Notes: generated by a model not told the origin, from the sequence alone. Shown: positions 25,449-35,843, numbered from the stretch's first letter. The stretch: 64,000 bases of DNA from Nocardioides phosphati (GCF_014646375.1 NZ_BMNI01000002.1:386243-450242); one strand, 5' to 3'. A program made the numbers and translations.

Positions 25449-26476
25449 CAGTACCGCCGGGGGCCGGAGACGAGGACCTGCTGGAGGGCCTCGAACTCCT
25501 CGACGCACTTGCCGGCGCCCAGGGCGACCGACGTGAGCGGGTCCTCGGCGACGTGGACCGGCATGCCGGTCTCGTGGCGGATCCGCTCGTCGAGGCCGCG
25601 GAGCAGCGCGCCGCCGCCCGTGAGGACGATGCCGCGGTCCATGATGTCGCCGGCCAGCTCGGGCGGCGTCTGGTCGAGGGTGGTGCGCACGGCGTCGACG
25701 ATCGCGTGGAGCGGCTCCTCGAGCGCCTGGCGGAGCTCGGCGCTGGAGATCACGACGGTGCGCGGCAGGCCGGAGACCATGTCGCGGCCACGGATCTCGG
25801 CCTCGGGCTCCTTGCTCAGCGGGAACGCCGAGCCCAGGGTCATCTTCATCTCCTCGGCGGTGCGCTCCCCCAGCATCAGGGAGTGCTCCTTCTTCATCCA
25901 CGCGATGATCGCCTGGTCGAGGTCGTCGCCGGCGGTGCGGACGCTGAGCGAGGTGACGATGCCACCGAGGGAGATGACGGCGACCTCGGTGGTGCCGCCG
26001 CCGACGTCGACCACCATGTTGCCGGTCGCCTCGTGGACCGGGAGCCCGGCGCCGATCGCGGCCGCCATCGGCTCCTCGACGATGTAGACCCGGCGGGCAC
26101 CGGCCTGGTAGCCGGCCTCCTTGACCGCGCGCTGCTCGACGGCGGTGATGCCGCTCGGGACGCACACGACCAGGCGGGGCTTGGCGAAGTAGCGGCGGCG
26201 GTGCACCTGCTGGATGAAGAAGCGCAGCATCTGCTCGGTCGCGTCGAAGTCGGCGATCACGCCGTCCTTGAGCGGACGGATGGCGCTGATGTTGTCGGGG
26301 GTGCGGCCGACCATGCGCTTGGCCTCGTGGCCGACCGCGATCACCTCACCGGTCGACTCGTTCAGGGCGACCACGGACGGCTCGTCGAGCATGATGCCCT
26401 TGCCGCGGACGTAGACCAGCGTGTTGGCCGTGCCGAGATCGACGGCCATGTCGCGTCCGATGAAGCTGTTCGCCAT
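25448..26476 (-). CDS. mreB: Actin-like rod shape protein MreB
   Basis: A 342-residue bacterial actin that organises lateral wall synthesis. Nucleotide-binding motifs include AVDLGTANTLVYVRGKG, VVDVGGGTTEVAVISLGG and GIVLTGGGALLRGLD. MreB is absent from many coccoid or apically growing actinobacteria, so its presence with mreCD, pbp2 and rodA argues for rod-shaped or Streptomyces-like growth stages. The ATG at 26476 was preferred over the longer frame because the family begins just before the phosphate-1 loop. No clear promoter was recognised in the 170 bp upstream. Confidence 0.98.
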   Translation of the reverse strand: MANSFIGRDMAVDLGTANTLVYVRGKGIMLDEPSVVALNESTGEVIAVGHEAKRMVGRTPDNISAIRPLKDGVIADFDATEQMLRFFIQQVHRRRYFAKPRLVVCVPSGITAVEQRAVKEAGYQAGARRVYIVEEPMAAAIGAGLPVHEATGNMVVDVGGGTTEVAVISLGGIVTSLSVRTAGDDLDQAIIAWMKKEHSLMLGERTAEEMKMTLGSAFPLSKEPEAEIRGRDMVSGLPRTVVISSAELRQALEEPLHAIVDAVRTTLDQTPPELAGDIMDRGIVLTGGGALLRGLDERIRHETGMPVHVAEDPLTSVALGAGKCVEEFEALQQVLVSGPRRY

Positions 26477-26647
26477 GCCTGCAGTGCCTCTGGTCGAGTG
26501 GTGGGGAAGGTGAGCCCGCCCCAGCGACCTCATTCACCCGGCGTACTCGCGAACGAGGTTAAGGAGCCGGAGCGGGCGAAACCGGGAGGCTCGCCGCGCG
26601 CGGCGCAGACATGGCCCGTTTGGACCATTCCGGCGCGTCCGGGAACG

Positions 26648-26684
26648 CCGGAGGGGCCCACCGCGGCGCGGCAGGCCCCTCCGG
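26648..26684 (-). terminator. Hairpin terminator after ndk
   Basis: An 11-bp perfect stem (26648-26658 with 26674-26684) encloses a 15-nt loop, 16 bp past the ndk stop. GC-rich, no U-tract. It separates ndk from the mre operon. Confidence 0.7.
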
Positions 26685-26699
26685 GTCAGGCTGGGTGGA

Positions 26700-27119
26700 T
26701 CAGAGGTTCGGGAACCAGATCGCGATCTCGCGCGCGGAGGACTCCTCGGAGTCGGAGCCGTGCACGATGTTCTGCTGGACCTTCAGGCCCCAGTCGCGGC
26801 CGAGGTCACCGCGGATGGTGCCCGGGGCAGCGGCCGTCGGGTCGGTCGCGCCAGCCAGCGAGCGGAAGCCTTCGATGACGCGCTCGCCCTCGAACACGGC
26901 CGCGGTCACGGGGCCGGAGAGCATGAACTCCACGAGCGGCTCGTAGAACGGCTTGCCCTCGTGCTCGGCGTAGTGCTCCGCGAGCATCTCGCGGGTGGCC
27001 TGCTTCATCTCGAGCGCGACGAGCGTGTAGCCCTTCGCCTCAATGCGACGGAGGACCTCGCCGGAGAGACCACGGCGGACGCCGTCGGGCTTGACGAGGA
27101 CGAGGGTGCGCTGGGTCAT
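26700..27119 (-). CDS. ndk: Nucleoside diphosphate kinase
   Basis: A 139-residue enzyme that balances NTP and dNTP pools. It begins TLVLVKPDGVRRGL and has the phospho-histidine in NIVHGSDS (about residue 117). Length and motifs are standard. TAGGGT (27127-27132) lies 7 nt before the ATG with no Shine-Dalgarno sequence, so it is likely transcribed alone as a leaderless mRNA, although it is downstream of folC-DUF4233. Confidence 0.98.
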   Translation of the reverse strand: MTQRTLVLVKPDGVRRGLSGEVLRRIEAKGYTLVALEMKQATREMLAEHYAEHEGKPFYEPLVEFMLSGPVTAAVFEGERVIEGFRSLAGATDPTAAAPGTIRGDLGRDWGLKVQQNIVHGSDSEESSAREIAIWFPNL

Positions 27120-27126
27120 GCGTCAG

Positions 27127-27132
27127 ACCCTA
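27127..27132 (-). promoter_or_regulatory. Leaderless -10 box of ndk
   Basis: TAGGGT on the minus strand, 7 nt before the ATG; it lies in the 28-bp gap to the DUF4233 gene. Confidence 0.5.
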
Positions 27133-27147
27133 GCGAACGCCGTGCGC

Positions 27148-27618
27148 TCACGCCTGCCCGGCCTGCGCGGCCTGCTCGGCGTCCCAGGCGGCCCAGGCCT
27201 CGGCCTTCTCGCGCTCGATCTTGCCGCCGAGCCAGTACGCCGTGCCCCACAGCAGCGCGAAGAGCCCGCCGACGACGAACATCATCGGCACGATGAAGCC
27301 CAGGCCGATCACGAGGCCCTGGACGACGTGGCCCGCGGAGTAGCCCCACGGGCGCTTGAGCATGCCGGCGAGCACGAAGCAGACGACGACGAAGCCGAGG
27401 CCGATCAGGAGGGCGACACCGGTCGAGAGAGGCGTGAGGGTCAGCAGCACGGGCGTGACGAGGCCGAAGGCGATGCCCTCGAGCGTCAGGATCGCGGCGC
27501 ACATGCCCCGCTTGGCGCCGGTGATCTTGCGGTTGCCCTGGGCGTCGACCTCGGCCGAGGCCGCATCAGCCGCCGAGCCGAGCACGCCGTCGAGGGGGCC
27601 GGGGTTGTTGTCGCTCAT
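27148..27618 (-). CDS. DUF4233 family membrane protein
   Basis: A 156-residue protein with a soluble N-terminal about 35 residues and four membrane helices (about 38-57, 63-84, 93-115, 117-130), ending in a charged Ala/Glu-rich tail. It contains GAKRGMCAAILTLE and GYSAGHVVQGLVIGLGF, typical of the small membrane protein found between folC and ndk in actinobacteria (like Rv2446c). Function unknown. Start overlaps the folC stop (ATGA). Confidence 0.85.
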   Translation of the reverse strand: MSDNNPGPLDGVLGSAADAASAEVDAQGNRKITGAKRGMCAAILTLEGIAFGLVTPVLLTLTPLSTGVALLIGLGFVVVCFVLAGMLKRPWGYSAGHVVQGLVIGLGFIVPMMFVVGGLFALLWGTAYWLGGKIEREKAEAWAAWDAEQAAQAGQA

Positions 27619-29072
27619 GCCTCGTCCTCCCAGTCAGTGGCCTCGAGGAGCCTGGACTCGCGCATCGCGATGCGCTCCGCGGTCCGCGCGGCGGCCCGGT
27701 CGATCGAGTCCTCCTTGTGCACCAGCAGGCCGCGGGCCTCGCCGACGGTCACGACCGAGCCGGTCACGAGCACGCCACCGGCGCCGATCGACTCACCGAA
27801 CGCCGCGCCGGCCTCGGCCAGCGCAGCGGCCCGGTCGATCGCGTCGGCCAGCGACGGCTCGACGGTGACCCGGTCCTCACCGAAGATCCCGACCGCGAGC
27901 CGACCGAGGTCAGCCGCCGACATCGACCGCGGCTGGGAGTTCTGCGTGCAGATCAGGTGGTTGACGTGCGGCTCGAACGCCGCGAGCACGCCCTCGACAT
28001 CCTTGTCGCCCATCACGCCCATCACGCCGATGAGCGGCTCGAAGGCGAAGGAGTCCGCGAGCGCAGCAGCACTGGCCGTCGCGCCGTGCGGGTTGTGGGC
28101 CGCGTCGAGGACGACCGTCGGCGAACGGCGTACGACCTCGAGCCGGCCGGGGCTGGTGGCCAGCGCGAACGCCTCGCGCACGACCTCGTCGGAGAGCGCG
28201 CCCTCGCCGAGGAAGGCCTCGACCGCAGCGAGCGCAACCGCGGCGTTCTGCGCCTGGTGCGCGCCGTAGAGCGGCAGGAAGAGGTCCTCGTACGTCGCGC
28301 GGAGGCCCTGGATCGTGAGGTGCTGGCCGCCGACCGCGGGGACCCGCGAGACGACGCCGAACTCCACGCCCTCGCGGGCGACGGTCGCTCCGACCTCGAC
28401 AGCGCGCTCGAGGAGCACCTTGGCGACCTCCGCGCTCTGCTCGGCGAGGACGACGGTCGAGCCGGCCTTGATGATGCCGGCCTTCTCGCGCGCGATCTCG
28501 GCGGGAGTGTCACCGAGGTACTGCGCGTGGTCCATCGCGACCGGCAGCACCACGGCGACCTTCGCGTCGACGACGTTGGTGGCGTCCCACGAGCCGCCCA
28601 TGCCGACCTCGACCACGGCCGCGTCGACCGGGGCGTCGGCGAACGCGGCGTAGGCCATCGCGACGACCGACTCGAAGAAGCTCATCGGGTGCGGCTGGCT
28701 CGCGTCGACGACGTGGAGGTACGGCGCGATCTCGTTGAACGTCGCCACGAACGCCTCGTCGCTGAGCGGCTCGCCGTCGATGGAGATCCGCTCGCTCATC
28801 TTCTCGACGTGGGGCGACGTGAACCGGCCGGTGCGCAGGTTGAGCGTGCGCAGCAGGGTGTCGATCATGCGCGACGTCGAGGTCTTGCCGTTGGTGCCGG
28901 TCAGGTGGATGACCGGGTAGCTGTCCTGCGGCCGGCCGAGGAGCTCGGTGAACGCCTCGATGCGGTCGAGCGAGGGCTCCAGCCGGGTCTCGGGCCAGCG
29001 GGACAGCAGCGCGTCCTCGGCCTCCTGGAAGGTCTGGGCAGGGCGGCCTTCAGCCACGGGAAAGTCAGTCAT
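27615..29072 (-). CDS. folC: Folylpolyglutamate synthase / dihydrofolate synthase
   Basis: A 485-residue Mur-ligase-fold enzyme adding glutamate to dihydropteroate or folates. Visible motifs are the ATP loop HLTGTNGKTSTS, FTSPH, VEVGMGGSWDATNV, MDHAQYLG and the C-terminal LDAAHNPHGA. The ATG at 29072 was chosen; TAGACT (29083-29088) lies 10 nt upstream and no ribosome binding site is seen. It is divergent from valS across 137 bp, and translationally coupled to DUF4233. Confidence 0.95.
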   Translation of the reverse strand: MTDFPVAEGRPAQTFQEAEDALLSRWPETRLEPSLDRIEAFTELLGRPQDSYPVIHLTGTNGKTSTSRMIDTLLRTLNLRTGRFTSPHVEKMSERISIDGEPLSDEAFVATFNEIAPYLHVVDASQPHPMSFFESVVAMAYAAFADAPVDAAVVEVGMGGSWDATNVVDAKVAVVLPVAMDHAQYLGDTPAEIAREKAGIIKAGSTVVLAEQSAEVAKVLLERAVEVGATVAREGVEFGVVSRVPAVGGQHLTIQGLRATYEDLFLPLYGAHQAQNAAVALAAVEAFLGEGALSDEVVREAFALATSPGRLEVVRRSPTVVLDAAHNPHGATASAAALADSFAFEPLIGVMGVMGDKDVEGVLAAFEPHVNHLICTQNSQPRSMSAADLGRLAVGIFGEDRVTVEPSLADAIDRAAALAEAGAAFGESIGAGGVLVTGSVVTVGEARGLLVHKEDSIDRAAARTAERIAMRESRLLEATDWEDEA

Positions 29073-29082
29073 CTCGTCGGTC

Positions 29083-29088
29083 AGTCTA
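29083..29088 (-). promoter_or_regulatory. Putative -10 box of folC
   Basis: TAGACT on the minus strand ends 10 nt before the folC ATG, predicting a leader of 3-4 nt. Confidence 0.4.
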
Positions 29089-29196
29089 GGCGTCGAGCGC
29101 GCTCCCCCGCGCCGCGAGCCCGGCACCGCCGCCACGGGCCCCGCGCACCCCGTCCCACCTGCGGCAACTCGTTTTCGCGGGTCCGCGCGGCGCCCG

Positions 29197-29202
29197 TAAA
29201 CT
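29197..29202 (+). promoter_or_regulatory. Leaderless -10 box of valS
   Basis: TAAACT ends 7 nt before the valS ATG; no Shine-Dalgarno sequence or T-box leader is present. Confidence 0.5.
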
Positions 29203-29209
29203 CCCGCGC

Positions 29210-31843
29210 ATGACTGAGACTCCCCAGAACGCCGCCCCCGAGACGACTGACGCCCCCACCGCCGGCGCCGTCGTCGTACCGGAGAAGCCGGCGCTGGAGG
29301 GCCTCGAGGCGAAGTGGGCCGAGCAGTGGAAGGCCGACGACACCTACAAGTTCGACCGGTCGCAGCCGCGCGAGAACGTCTACTCGATCGACACCCCGCC
29401 GCCGACCGTCTCGGGCTCGCTGCACGTCGGCCACGTCTTCTCCTACACCCACACCGACGTCATCGCCCGCTTCCAGCGGATGACCGGCAAGAGCGTCTTC
29501 TACCCGATGGGCTGGGACGACAACGGCCTGCCCACCGAGCGCCGCGTGCAGAACTACTTCGGCGTCCGCTGCGACCCGTCGCTCCCCTACGACCCTGACT
29601 TCAAGGCGCCGGAGAAGCCGGACCCGAAGAAGCAGATCCCGGTCTCGCGCCCCAACTTCGTCGCGCTCTGCGAGCAGCTGGTCGAGGAGGACGAGAAGGT
29701 CTTCGAGTCGCTGTGGCGCACGCTCGGCCTCTCCGTCGACTGGAACGAGACCTACACGACCATCGGCCAGAAGGCCCAGGCCGTCTCCCAGAAGGCGTTC
29801 CTGCGCAACTTCGCGCGCGGTGAGGCGTACCTCCAGGAGGCGCCGACCCTGTGGGACGTCACCTTCCAGACCGCCGTCGCCCAGGCCGAGCTCGAGTCGC
29901 GCGAGTACGCCGGCGCCTACCATCGGGTGAGCTTCCACGCTCCCGACGGCACTCCCCTGGTCATCGAGACGACGCGCCCCGAGCTGATCGTCTCCTGCGT
30001 CGCGCTGATCGCGCACCCGACCGACGAGCGCTACCAGCACCTCTTCGGCACCACCGCGACCTCGCCGGTCTTCGGCGTCGAGGTCCCGGTCCTGGCCCAC
30101 GAGGCCGCCGAGCCGGACAAGGGCTCCGGCCTGGTCATGTGCTGCACCTTCGGCGACCTCACCGACGTCACCTGGTGGCGCGAGCTGCAGCTCCCGGTCC
30201 GCACGGTCATCGGCCGCGACGGTCGCCTGCTCCGTGAGACCCCGGAGTGGCTCGCGGGCGACGCGATCGCCAAGTACGACGAGCTCGCCGGCAAGACGAC
30301 GTTCTCCGCGCGCGAGCAGATGGTCGCCTTCCTGCGGGAGTCCGGCGACCTCGACGGCGACCCGAAGCCCACGCAGCGCATGACGAACTTCTACGAGAAG
30401 GGCGACAAGCCGCTCGAGATCGTCGCCACCCGCCAGTGGTACGTCCGCAACGGCGGCCGCGACGCGGACCTGCGCGACGCGCTGATCGCCGACGGCAAGA
30501 AGATCGACTGGCACCCGTCGCACATGCAGCACCGTTACGACAACTGGATCTCCGGCCTCAACGGCGACTGGCTGATCTCGCGCCAGCGCTTCTTCGGCAT
30601 TCCGTTCCCGGTCTGGTACTCCCTCGACGCCGAGGGCGAGCCGGACTACGCCAACCCGATCGTCCCCACCGAGGCGCAGCTGCCGGTCGACCCGTCGACC
30701 GATGCCCCTGCCGGCTTCACCGAGGCGCAGCGCGGCAAGCCGGGCGGCTTCATCGGCGACCCCGACGTCATGGACACCTGGGCCACCTCCTCGCTCACCC
30801 CGCAGATCGCCGGCGGCTGGGAGACCGACCCCGCGCTGTGGGCGGCGGTCTATCCGATGGACCTGTGCACCCAGGGCCACGACATCATCCGCACCTGGCT
30901 CTTCTCCCGCGTCGTCCGCGCGCACCACGAGGACGGCACCGTCCCGTGGAAGCACGCGATGCTCTCGGGCTTCGTGGTCGACCCGGACCGCAAGAAGATG
31001 TCGAAGTCCAAGGGCAACGTCGTCGTCCCGACCGAGATCCTCGACAAGTACGGCGCGGACGCCGTCCGCTGGCGCGCGGCCATGGCCCGCCCGGGCCTGG
31101 ACTCGCCGTTCGACGAGTCGCAGATGAAGGTCGGCCGCCGCCTCGCGATGAAGGTCCTCAACGCCTCCCGCTTCGTGCTCGACAGCGAGTTCGGCGTCGG
31201 CGCGACCGAGATCAACCCGGTCGCCATCAGCGAGGCCGTCGACGTGGCGCTCGTCGGCCGCCTGGCCGGCGTCATCCGCCGCTCCACCGAGGCGTTCGAG
31301 GCGTACGACTACACGACCGCGCTCGAGACGGCCGAGAAGTTCTTCTGGGAGTTCTGCGACGACTACCTCGAGCTGGTCAAGGAGCGCGCGTACAACCGCG
31401 AGGGCACGATCCCGGCCGCCGAGCAGGAGTCGGCCAAGGCCTCGCTCGCGCTCGCGCTCCACGTCCAGCTGCGCCTGCTCGCACCGTTCCTGCCCTACGT
31501 CACCGAGGAGGTCTGGTCGTGGTGGCAGGCCGGCTCGGTCCACCACGCCGCCTGGCCGACGGTCCTCGAGGTCGGCTCCGCCGGTGCCGCTGACGGCTCG
31601 ACCGTCGAGGTCGTCGCCTCCGCGCTCGGTGGCATCCGCGGCGCGAAGTCGCAGGCGAAGGTCTCGATGCGCACCGAGCTGTCACGCGTCGAGTTCACCG
31701 GCCCGGCCGAGGTGCTCGAGGTCGTCCGTGGCGCCGAGGCCGACCTCCGTGCCGCCGGCAAGATCACCGGCGACGTCGTCTACACCGAGGGTGAGGGCGA
31801 CCTCGTCGTCACCGCCGAGGTCGTGCCGCCGCACGAGTCCTGA
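29210..31843 (+). CDS. valS: Valyl-tRNA synthetase, archaeal type
   Basis: An 877-residue class I synthetase. HVGH is at 72-75 and KMSKS at 596-600, with an editing domain between them and a C-terminal anticodon-binding domain. The segment after HVGH reads [18 protein letters not shown], the archaeal/Rickettsia-type signature, rather than the usual bacterial GTDHAGIATQ. The C-terminal coiled-coil arm of bacterial ValS is missing. It occupies the usual valS site next to folC but on the opposite strand from the order I know in M. tuberculosis. Function is certain; the transfer origin is inferred. Confidence 0.97.
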   Translation: MTETPQNAAPETTDAPTAGAVVVPEKPALEGLEAKWAEQWKADDTYKFDRSQPRENVYSIDTPPPTVSGSLHVGHVFSYTHTDVIARFQRMTGKSVFYPMGWDDNGLPTERRVQNYFGVRCDPSLPYDPDFKAPEKPDPKKQIPVSRPNFVALCEQLVEEDEKVFESLWRTLGLSVDWNETYTTIGQKAQAVSQKAFLRNFARGEAYLQEAPTLWDVTFQTAVAQAELESREYAGAYHRVSFHAPDGTPLVIETTRPELIVSCVALIAHPTDERYQHLFGTTATSPVFGVEVPVLAHEAAEPDKGSGLVMCCTFGDLTDVTWWRELQLPVRTVIGRDGRLLRETPEWLAGDAIAKYDELAGKTTFSAREQMVAFLRESGDLDGDPKPTQRMTNFYEKGDKPLEIVATRQWYVRNGGRDADLRDALIADGKKIDWHPSHMQHRYDNWISGLNGDWLISRQRFFGIPFPVWYSLDAEGEPDYANPIVPTEAQLPVDPSTDAPAGFTEAQRGKPGGFIGDPDVMDTWATSSLTPQIAGGWETDPALWAAVYPMDLCTQGHDIIRTWLFSRVVRAHHEDGTVPWKHAMLSGFVVDPDRKKMSKSKGNVVVPTEILDKYGADAVRWRAAMARPGLDSPFDESQMKVGRRLAMKVLNASRFVLDSEFGVGATEINPVAISEAVDVALVGRLAGVIRRSTEAFEAYDYTTALETAEKFFWEFCDDYLELVKERAYNREGTIPAAEQESAKASLALALHVQLRLLAPFLPYVTEEVWSWWQAGSVHHAAWPTVLEVGSAGAADGSTVEVVASALGGIRGAKSQAKVSMRTELSRVEFTGPAEVLEVVRGAEADLRAAGKITGDVVYTEGEGDLVVTAEVVPPHES

Positions 31844-31875
31844 CCGGGCGCCGTCACGGCGCACACCTTGCACGC

Positions 31876-31921
31876 AGACCCCGTCGGGACGGCGCGAACC
31901 CACGCCGCCTCGACGGGGTCT
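31876..31921 (+). terminator. Hairpin terminator after valS
   Basis: An 11-bp perfect outer stem (31876-31886 with 31911-31921, AGACCCCGTCG) holds an inner GGCG/CGCC hairpin in its loop. It lies 32 bp after the stop. Confidence 0.75.
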
Positions 31922-32018
31922 CGTCGTAGGTGCACGCCGCTTCAGCGCACCGTGGCGCAGGCTGGCGCCGCTTCAGCCCTCTGTGGGCGCAGCCTGGCGC
32001 CGCGTCGCCGGGAGAGGG

Positions 32019-32522
32019 TCAGCGGCGGTGACGCGCGTGGCGGTGGGCCTTGCGCGTGTCCTTGGCGGCGGCGCGGTCGGCCTTGCGGGTCTTGTGTGCC
32101 GCAGCGCGGTGCGCCTTGTGCGCTCCCGCGGCACGCGCGTGGGTGCTTGCCGCGGCCGCGGACGCGCCGGTCGCGGTGGCGGGCGCGATCATCGCCGGCG
32201 CAGCGACCCGGGCCGCGCTCGACGCACGCTGGGCGCGGTCCGCAGTCGCCGTGCCGCCGACGACGCGCACGGCCTGGTTCCTCGCCTCGGAGGCCACGGG
32301 GGCGATCGAGTTGGCGATCGACGCACTGAGGTCGCGAAGGCCGCCGCCGACCTGATCCGCCATCGCCATGGTCACCGTCGGGACGAAGAGCTGGACCGGA
32401 GGACCGGCCTGCGCGATGGCGTCAGCCACGCGCGGAGCATGCGCTCCCTGGGCGAGGACAACGACAGCAGCGGCGCAGAGCGCGGCATAGGCCGTCATCG
32501 GCCGGGCATGCGAGCCGTTCAT
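32019..32522 (-). CDS. Small secreted Ala/Lys/Arg/His-rich protein
   Basis: A 167-residue protein I do not recognise. A signal-like hydrophobic segment (about 10-25, AALCAAAVVVLA) is followed by a mid-region with a short amphipathic part, then an about 50-residue tail of Ala, His, Lys and Arg repeats (AHKAHRAAAHKTRKADR style) with almost no acidic residues. A good ribosome binding site (GGAGGAGGG) precedes the ATG, and the frame is closed before the valS terminator, supporting a real gene. The tail could bind DNA, teichoic acid or metals; none is shown. Confidence 0.6.
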   Translation of the reverse strand: MNGSHARPMTAYAALCAAAVVVLAQGAHAPRVADAIAQAGPPVQLFVPTVTMAMADQVGGGLRDLSASIANSIAPVASEARNQAVRVVGGTATADRAQRASSAARVAAPAMIAPATATGASAAAASTHARAAGAHKAHRAAAHKTRKADRAAAKDTRKAHRHARHRR

Positions 32523-32613
32523 GGTGTCCCTCCTCCAAGGTCTTGCTGGGCCCAGTCTCCTCCCTCCGGGGGCTCGTCTGGCCGTCGGCCCCCCGAAATG
32601 ACCCGAAAGGACT

Positions 32614-32645
32614 ACGCCCGCCTCCGGCGTTCCGGAGGCGGGCGT
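32614..32645 (-). terminator. Perfect 14-bp terminator after clpX
   Basis: Arms 32614-32627 and 32632-32645 (ACGCCCGCCTCCGG and its complement) enclose CGTT. It is 16 bp beyond the clpX stop and would also stop transcription from the other side. Confidence 0.8.
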
Positions 32646-32661
32646 CGTCTAAAGCGTGCGG

Positions 32662-33939
<1,278 letters not shown>

Positions 33940-33980
33940 GGGGTTCCTCTTCTCTCAACACTCTTGCTTGTCGACGGTAC

Positions 33981-34014
33981 CTCCGGTCGGGCCCTCTGCG
34001 GGCCCGACACGGAG
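33981..34014 (-). terminator. Intercistronic stem-loop between clpP2 and clpX
   Basis: A 9-bp perfect stem (33986-33994 with 34000-34008, GTCGGGCCC) is extended by 5 bp (CTCCG/CGGAG) across one bulged base. No U-tract. It could partly terminate clpP1P2 mRNA or protect its 3' end, setting ClpP:ClpX ratio. Confidence 0.6.
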
Positions 34015-34026
34015 ATTCCGGCTTTC

Positions 34027-34632
34027 TCAGACGAACGCCGCGGCCTTGCGCGACTCGAGCACCGCGTCGATCAGGCCGTACTCGACGGCCGCCTCGGCGG
34101 TGAGGATCTTGTCGCGCTCGATGTCGCGGCTGACCTGCTCGATGTCCTTGCCCGAGTGCTCGGAGATCATCTTCTCGAGGAGCTCACGCATGCGCAGGAT
34201 CTCGTTGGCCTGGATCTCGATGTCGGAGGTCTGGCCGAACGTGCCCTCGGTGTAGGGCTGGTGGATCAGGATCCGGCTGTTGGGCAGCGCCAGGCGCTTG
34301 CCGGGCGCACCGGCCGCGAGCAGGATCGCCGCTGCGGAGGCCGCCTGACCCAGGCAGACCGTCTGCACGTCGGGCTTGATGAACTTCATCGTGTCGTAGA
34401 TCGCCGTCAGCGCGGTGAAGGACCCACCGGGGCTGTTGATGTAGATCTGGATGTCACGGTCGGGGTCCATCGACTCGAGGCAGAGCAGCTGGGCCATGAC
34501 CGCGTTGGCCACGTCGTCGCTGATCGGGGTGCCGAGGAAGATGATGCGGTCCTCGAAGAGCTTCGCGTAGGGGTCGATCCGGCGGATGCCGTAGGAGGTC
34601 CGCTCTTCCCACTGCGGGATGTAGTAGTTCAT
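34027..34632 (-). CDS. clpP2: ClpP2 protease subunit
   Basis: A 201-residue serine protease subunit. The nucleophile is in LGQAASAAAILLAAG, followed by the catalytic His in SRILIHQP. It starts MNYYIPQWEERTSYG, the typical actinobacterial ClpP2 N-terminus that docks ClpX. ATG is 8 bp after the clpP1 stop, so both are made together and probably form the mixed ClpP1P2 tetradecamer. Confidence 0.95.
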   Translation of the reverse strand: MNYYIPQWEERTSYGIRRIDPYAKLFEDRIIFLGTPISDDVANAVMAQLLCLESMDPDRDIQIYINSPGGSFTALTAIYDTMKFIKPDVQTVCLGQAASAAAILLAAGAPGKRLALPNSRILIHQPYTEGTFGQTSDIEIQANEILRMRELLEKMISEHSGKDIEQVSRDIERDKILTAEAAVEYGLIDAVLESRKAAAFV

Positions 34633-34640
34633 GGCGGTCC

Positions 34641-35300
34641 TCAGTTCTCGGCGTGGGCCGGGCGGCCCTGGTCGACGGCTTCCTTGGCGGAGCGGATGAC
34701 CTGGTCGACCAGGCCGTACTCCTTGGCCTCGTCGGCGGTGAACCAGCGGTCGCGGTCGGCGTCGTTGGTGACCTGCTCGACGGTCTGGCCGGTGTGCTCG
34801 GAGATGAGCTCGAGCAGCACCTTCTTGATGTGCAGCGACTGCTGCGCCTGGATCTTGATGTCGGAGGCGGAGCCACCCATGCCGGACGACGGCTGGTGCA
34901 TCATGATCCGCGCGTGCGGCAGGGCGTAGCGCTTGCCCCGGGTGCCGGCGCAGAGCAGGAACTGGCCCATCGAGGCGGCCAGGCCCATGCCCACGGTCGC
35001 GACGTCGTTGGGGATGTAGTTCATGGTGTCGTAGATCGCCATGCCGGCATCGACCGAGCCGCCGGGGCTGTTGATGTGCAGGAAGATGTCGGCCTCGGGG
35101 TCCTCCGCCGAGAGCAGCAGCAGCTGGGCGCAGATCGCGTTGGCGTTCTGGTCGCGCACCTCGGAGCCGAGGAACACGATGCGCTCGCGCAGGAGGCGCT
35201 GGTAGACATCCGCATCGAGGCCGTACGACGGCACGGCGCCGTTCATCTGGGGGCTGGAGATCAGGTTCACGTCGCCGACAGTAGCCGCGGACACCGACAT
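34641..35300 (-). CDS. clpP1: ClpP1 protease subunit
   Basis: A 219-residue ClpP with the nucleophile in [12 protein letters not shown] and the catalytic His in [11 protein letters not shown]. The tail ([16 protein letters not shown]) is longer than in E. coli ClpP. Start assignment is unsure: ATG 35300 is used, GTG 35315 and ATG 35246 are in frame, and none has a good ribosome binding site; ClpP1 is usually processed at its N-terminus anyway. A ClgR-like box lies just upstream. Confidence 0.95.
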   Translation of the reverse strand: MSVSAATVGDVNLISSPQMNGAVPSYGLDADVYQRLLRERIVFLGSEVRDQNANAICAQLLLLSAEDPEADIFLHINSPGGSVDAGMAIYDTMNYIPNDVATVGMGLAASMGQFLLCAGTRGKRYALPHARIMMHQPSSGMGGSASDIKIQAQQSLHIKKVLLELISEHTGQTVEQVTNDADRDRWFTADEAKEYGLVDQVIRSAKEAVDQGRPAHAEN

Positions 35301-35320
35301 TTCCACGGGCAACACCGGGC

Positions 35321-35338
35321 TGTTCGCCGACAGCAGAT
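35321..35338 (-). promoter_or_regulatory. Possible ClgR operator upstream of clpP1
   Basis: Read on the plus strand, TGTTCGCCGACAGCAGAT fits most of the actinobacterial ClgR site as I recall it (CGC-5 nt-GCG core with AT flanks); the final G of GCG is A. It is about 20 bp upstream of the clpP1 start. ClgR is known to activate clpP1P2. Such cores also arise by chance in GC-rich DNA. Confidence 0.35.
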
Positions 35339-35366
35339 TTCGGCGTACGGGCCGTGGCCCCGCCGG

Positions 35367-35843
35367 TCAGCGACCTTCGACAGCTGCCTTGATCCGGGCG
35401 AGGGTCAGGCCCATGTCGCGCTCCAGCATGTCGGCGTGCGCCGACGCGCTGCCGAAGGCGATCGGCGAGTAGGCCCGCGTGATCCAGGTCAGGCGCGGCA
35501 CCGGACGGCGGTGCACGACGCGCGTGCCCTCGCCGTGGGTCGTGAGGTCGTAGATCCAGGTCGCACCCGAGGTCGCGGTGTGCCACGCGACCTGACGCGG
35601 GGCGTCGAGGGCGGTGACGACGCTGCGGGTCGGCCAGATCGCCTTGCCGCGGCGGTTGAGCCCGAGGTACCACTGGCCGACCCGGAGGCCACCACGCTTG
35701 AGCGGGATCATCCTGACCAGCTCGGTGCTCCACTCGGGCATGCGCCTGAGGTCGGTCAGCACGGCCCAGACCTGCTCGACGGGGGCGTCGATGACGGTCT
35801 CGGCGCGCAGCTCGCGGTCGGGGGCCTTGTCGAGGGTGCTCAT
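35367..35843 (-). CDS. SRPBCC family (polyketide cyclase/START-like) protein
   Basis: A 158-residue helix-grip protein: ELRAETVIDAPVEQVWAVLTDLRRMPEWSTELVRM is the classic family N-terminus, and the C-terminal helix (HADMLERDMGLTLARIKAAVEG) closes a hydrophobic pocket. Proteins of this type bind or modify lipids and aromatic molecules. Its ATG overlaps the stop of the upstream alpha/beta hydrolase, so the two are coupled; a shared lipid substrate is a reasonable guess. Confidence 0.88.
   Translation of the reverse strand: MSTLDKAPDRELRAETVIDAPVEQVWAVLTDLRRMPEWSTELVRMIPLKRGGLRVGQWYLGLNRRGKAIWPTRSVVTALDAPRQVAWHTATSGATWIYDLTTHGEGTRVVHRRPVPRLTWITRAYSPIAFGSASAHADMLERDMGLTLARIKAAVEGR

Noticed and set aside
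29081-31546. Minus-strand 821-codon frame opposite valS
   Set aside because: Arg/Leu/Val-rich shadow sequence without motifs; valS is certain on the other strand.
31953-32003. Imperfect direct repeat (GGCGCAG-CTGGCGCCGC units)
   Set aside because: Two short, differing copies downstream of valS; GC-rich chance repeats are common here and no element ends were seen.
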